Shown: positions 61,807 through 64,000 of the stretch, in pieces | Layout of the letters: every line of letters begins with the position of its first letter | Position numbering within the stretch: position 1 is the stretch's first letter | Origin: Bremerella sp. JC817 | GTDB lineage: Bacteria > Planctomycetota > Planctomycetia > Pirellulales > Pirellulaceae | DNA length: 64,000 nucleotides | Assembly: GCF_040718835.1 (NCBI RefSeq) | Contig: NZ_JBFEFG010000281.1 | Location: 682,001 to 746,000 of the forward strand | Direction of reading: 5' to 3' | The notes under the pieces: model-generated | Seen by the model: the letters and a program-made list of their open reading frames with translations, nothing else | Database searches by the model: none | What the model was told of the DNA's origin: nothing | Position numbers and translations under genes: made by a program

Positions 61807-63531
61807 ATGCAAACCGTATCAATGCTTGCCCAAGGCGAAGGAATGTTCAGTTTCTTCGGCACGACCATGGGGATCATCTCGATCATTGCCATTCTGGCGG
61901 TGATGGGTTTCGTCACGTTTCTGATGATCTTGAAGAGCCAGTACAAGCGTTGCCCGAGCAACCGTGTGCTGGTTGTTTATGGTCGCACCGGCGGTGGCAA
62001 GTCGGCTCAAACGGTGCATGGTGGTGCGAAGTTTGTGATCCCGCTGATCCAGGACTACGCCTACCTGAGCCTGGAACCGATTCAAATTGAAATCCCGCTG
62101 CGTGGTGCCCTGTCGTCGGAAAACATCCGCGTCAATGTGCCCAGCTGCTTCACGGTCGCCATCGGTACCACCCCCGGCGTCATGGATAACGCCGCCGTCC
62201 GTCTGCTCGGTTTGACCACCAACGAAATTCGCAAGCAGGCAGAAGAACTGATCTTCGGCCAACTGCGTCAGGTGATCGCCTCGATGCGGATCGAAGAAAT
62301 CAACCGCGACCGCGATACGTTCCTGGAACACATCCAACGCAGCTTGGAACCTGAACTCAACAAGATCGGCCTCTGCCTGATCAACGTGAACATCACCGAC
62401 ATCACCGACGAGTCGGGCTACATCGACGCCATCGGCCAGAAGGCTGCCTCGCTCGCCATTCAACAGGCCCGTGGTGACGTTGCCGAAAACGAAAAGATGG
62501 GTGAAATTCGCGTCGCTCAAGCCCAGCGCGAACGAGAAGTGGAAGTCGCCAACGCGACCAAGGCCCGAATGATTGGCACGCGTGAAGCGGAACGAGAACA
62601 AGCGATCCGCATCGCCGAACTCGACAAAGAACAAACCGTCGGTGAACGCGCCGCCGAGTACGAACGAGAAGCCCAGGTCAAACACGCGGAGCGTGAAAAG
62701 CGTATTCGTATCGCCGATGCCGATGCCGCGGCCATCATTGGTGAACGTAACGCCGAGTTCGAGCGGGAAGCTGCGGTCAAAGACGCCGAACGTCAAAAGC
62801 GTATCAAGATCGCCGAAGCGGATGCCTCGGCCATCGAAGGGGAAAACCACTCGGAAGCCAAAGTCGCTGCCTCGAAGGCCGAACTGGCCGTCAAACGTGC
62901 CGAAGCGTACGAGCTGGGTGAAATCCGCCGTAAGGAAGCCGAAGGTGCGGTGAAAGAAGCCGAGAACCGTGCGTTGGCGAAGGCAGCCATTGCCGAAGCC
63001 GAACGTGTGGAAGCGGAAAAGCGTGCCTTGCTCGAAGCACCGGCTAAAGCCGAAAAGGCCAAGATCGAAGTCGATTCGGCCGCCGAAGCTGCCCGTCGCC
63101 GTATCCTGGCGGAAGCTGAAGCCGACGCCATCTTCGCCAAGTTGGAAGCGGAAGCTCGCGGTGAATACGAAAAGCTCGCCAAGAAGGGTGCCGGTTTGAA
63201 GGCAATCGTCGAAGCTTGCGGTGGCAGCAAAGAAGCGTTCCAACTCATGCTGCTGGAACACCTCGACAACCTGGCCGAATCGAGTGCCAAGGCAATCTCG
63301 AACATCAAGTTCGACAAGGTCGTCGTCTGGGAAGGTGGCAATCAGAATGGCCGCTCGAACACCGCTGACTGGCTCAGCGGCATGGCCAAGACGCTGCCTC
63401 CGATGATGCAAGTCATGAAAGACATCGGTGGCATCGAACTGCCGGAAGCGTTGATTCGCTATGCGGAAGATCCCGAATCGCTCGCCAACGGCAAGAGCAG
63501 CCCAACCGAAACGGAACCTTCGGCCAACTAA
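61807..63531 (+). CDS. Flotillin (SPFH/band 7 protein)
   Basis: A 574-residue protein started at 61807, where AAGGA lies 9 bases upstream. An N-terminal membrane segment (about 19-40) is followed by the SPFH domain (about 45-230; SNRVLVVYGRTGGGKS, VPSCFTVAIG), then a long Glu/Ala/Arg-rich coiled coil (about 235-470) with a 33-residue direct repeat, and a C-terminal part (about 475-574) with GGSKEAFQLML. It forms oligomeric membrane platforms together with the NfeD-like protein. Confidence 0.92.
   Translation: MQTVSMLAQGEGMFSFFGTTMGIISIIAILAVMGFVTFLMILKSQYKRCPSNRVLVVYGRTGGGKSAQTVHGGAKFVIPLIQDYAYLSLEPIQIEIPLRGALSSENIRVNVPSCFTVAIGTTPGVMDNAAVRLLGLTTNEIRKQAEELIFGQLRQVIASMRIEEINRDRDTFLEHIQRSLEPELNKIGLCLINVNITDITDESGYIDAIGQKAASLAIQQARGDVAENEKMGEIRVAQAQREREVEVANATKARMIGTREAEREQAIRIAELDKEQTVGERAAEYEREAQVKHAEREKRIRIADADAAAIIGERNAEFEREAAVKDAERQKRIKIAEADASAIEGENHSEAKVAASKAELAVKRAEAYELGEIRRKEAEGAVKEAENRALAKAAIAEAERVEAEKRALLEAPAKAEKAKIEVDSAAEAARRRILAEAEADAIFAKLEAEARGEYEKLAKKGAGLKAIVEACGGSKEAFQLMLLEHLDNLAESSAKAISNIKFDKVVVWEGGNQNGRSNTADWLSGMAKTLPPMMQVMKDIGGIELPEALIRYAEDPESLANGKSSPTETEPSAN
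62641..62838 (+). repeat. Tandem 99-bp repeat inside flotillin coiled coil
   Basis: Two consecutive 33-residue units begin with GERAAEYERE (62641) and GERNAEFERE (62740) and end in RIADADAAAII and KIAEADASAIE. A partial unit lies just before (GTREAEREQAIRIAELDK). The period fits a three-heptad-plus coil and adds length to the flotillin stalk. Confidence 0.8.
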
Positions 63532-63561
63532 CGCCGAAGTCCTTAGTCCGCGTCCAAATAA

Positions 63562-63594
63562 GAAAAGCCCAGGTACATTGCCTGGGCTTTTTTC
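63562..63594 (+). terminator. Bidirectional terminator after flotillin
   Basis: AAAGCCCAGG (63564-63573) pairs with CCTGGGCTTT (63581-63590) over a 7-base loop, followed by TTT; A residues on the other flank allow termination of the convergent gene. Confidence 0.88.
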
Positions 63595-63603
63595 GTGGTG
63601 GCA

Positions 63604-64000
63604 CTAACGACGAGGATCGCCCAGCGGGTTCTCGAGCACGTCGTTGATCTGGCCAATATAGAAGCCGAAGAGGCGGAAGATCACCATGATGATCAACCCG
63701 GAAACGATCAGCCCCACTAGCATCCCGCCCAAAACTGTCAGCGTATGCAGGGCAGCCTTCGCTTTCTCTTGATAGAGCGACGCCAGCTTGTCCATCGATT
63801 CGGCCAACATGCCTGAGATCTCGCCCGTTTCGACGACATCGAGAAAGTCGACCGGAAAGCTTCCGGTACGGCGAAGGATGTCGTGAATCTCTTCCCCCGC
63901 CAACAGTTCTCGATCAACCTGATCGGCGAATCGCATGTAATACCGACTATGGGTCGCTTCCAGCGAAAGCCGCATCGCCCGGCGAATCTCCATGCCGCCA
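63604..64000 (-). CDS. Type II secretion/pilus inner-membrane protein (GspF/PilC family), C-terminal part
   Basis: The frame continues through the right edge (reading GG before the Met at 63993), so this is the 3' end of a longer gene. The visible ~131 residues show the GspF C-terminal domain: LAGEEIHDIL, VVETGEISGML, SLYQEKAKAAL, and a membrane segment (LVGLIVSGLIIMVIF). The protein is the inner-membrane platform of a type II secretion or pilus-like system. Confidence 0.82.
   Translation of the reverse strand, partial: GGMEIRRAMRLSLEATHSRYYMRFADQVDRELLAGEEIHDILRRTGSFPVDFLDVVETGEISGMLAESMDKLASLYQEKAKAALHTLTVLGGMLVGLIVSGLIIMVIFRLFGFYIGQINDVLENPLGDPRR

Noticed and set aside
61819..63411. 530-codon open frame antisense to flotillin
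   Set aside because: Phe/Gly/Leu-rich repeats mirror the coiled-coil codons of flotillin; no protein features.
1..64000. CRISPR arrays, insertion sequences, prophage or integrase genes
   Set aside because: No regularly spaced repeats, transposase or integrase motifs, or flanking direct repeats were seen on either strand.

Overview
The window looks like chromosomal DNA of a planctomycete, most likely from the Pirellulaceae (Blastopirellula/Bremerella-like). This is an inference from gene content: a formylglycine sulfatase, a DUF1571-type protein, a Ser/Thr kinase with a periplasmic domain, secreted EF-hand proteins, C-x4-C-H cytochrome-like proteins and many small lipoproteins. lpxC, a Skp-like chaperone and lipoprotein signals indicate a diderm envelope. 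Ribosome-binding sites are often weak or absent, and TTG/GTG starts are common. No IS element, prophage, CRISPR array or rRNA was seen; one tRNA gene (Val, anticodon TAC) is present.

Layout. 1-5.3 kb: secreted and lipoprotein genes, an alpha/beta-hydrolase-like protein, and a tandem pair of transglutaminase-like proteins of which the first lacks the catalytic Cys and His. 5.3-7.8 kb: two secreted thioredoxin-fold proteins. 8-11 kb: a minus-strand operon with 4-bp overlaps (beta-CASP MBL nuclease, LOG-type hydrolase, pteridine-reductase-like SDR). 11-14.7 kb: an archaeal-type nucleotidyltransferase-like protein and a PlsC-ACP-acyl ligase fusion. 14.9-17.2 kb: hydroxyproline epimerase plus FAD oxidase/dehydrogenase. 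17.3-21.3 kb: sulfatase and mutS. 21.6-25.4 kb: small proteins, tRNA-Val, a membrane protein, aldose epimerase and cytochrome c. 25.7-32 kb: a peptide-type ABC transporter (two permeases and a binding protein, no ATPase) downstream of a Ser/Thr kinase. 32-35.5 kb: ftsH and rsgA. 35.6-39.4 kb: Nudix, a C-x4-C-H protein, acylphosphatase and an ABC-2 permease. 39.4-42.3 kb: Skp-like gene, lpxC and a Gfo/Idh dehydrogenase. 42.6-48.4 kb: M28 peptidase with PDZ, FHA-GAF-histidine kinase, MBL hydrolase and a DUF1571-like protein. 48.4-51 kb: a two-gene cytochrome bd-superfamily-like complex with a fused c-type cytochrome. 51.3-55.7 kb: three secreted proteins sharing a C-terminal domain, two of them with EF-hands. 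55.8-58.8 kb: leucyl aminopeptidase and a LarA-like protein. 58.9-60.9 kb: three tandem paralogues with different membrane anchoring. 61-63.5 kb: NfeD-like protein and flotillin. The window ends inside a GspF/PilC-family gene.

The best candidates for poorly described biology are the bd-like oxidase with its own cytochrome c (48434-50961), the EF-hand/secretin-like trio (51374-55698), the triplicated small-protein family (58946-60854) and the transglutaminase pair with one apparently inactive copy (3389-5306). All functional statements come from reading motifs; no database search was possible.
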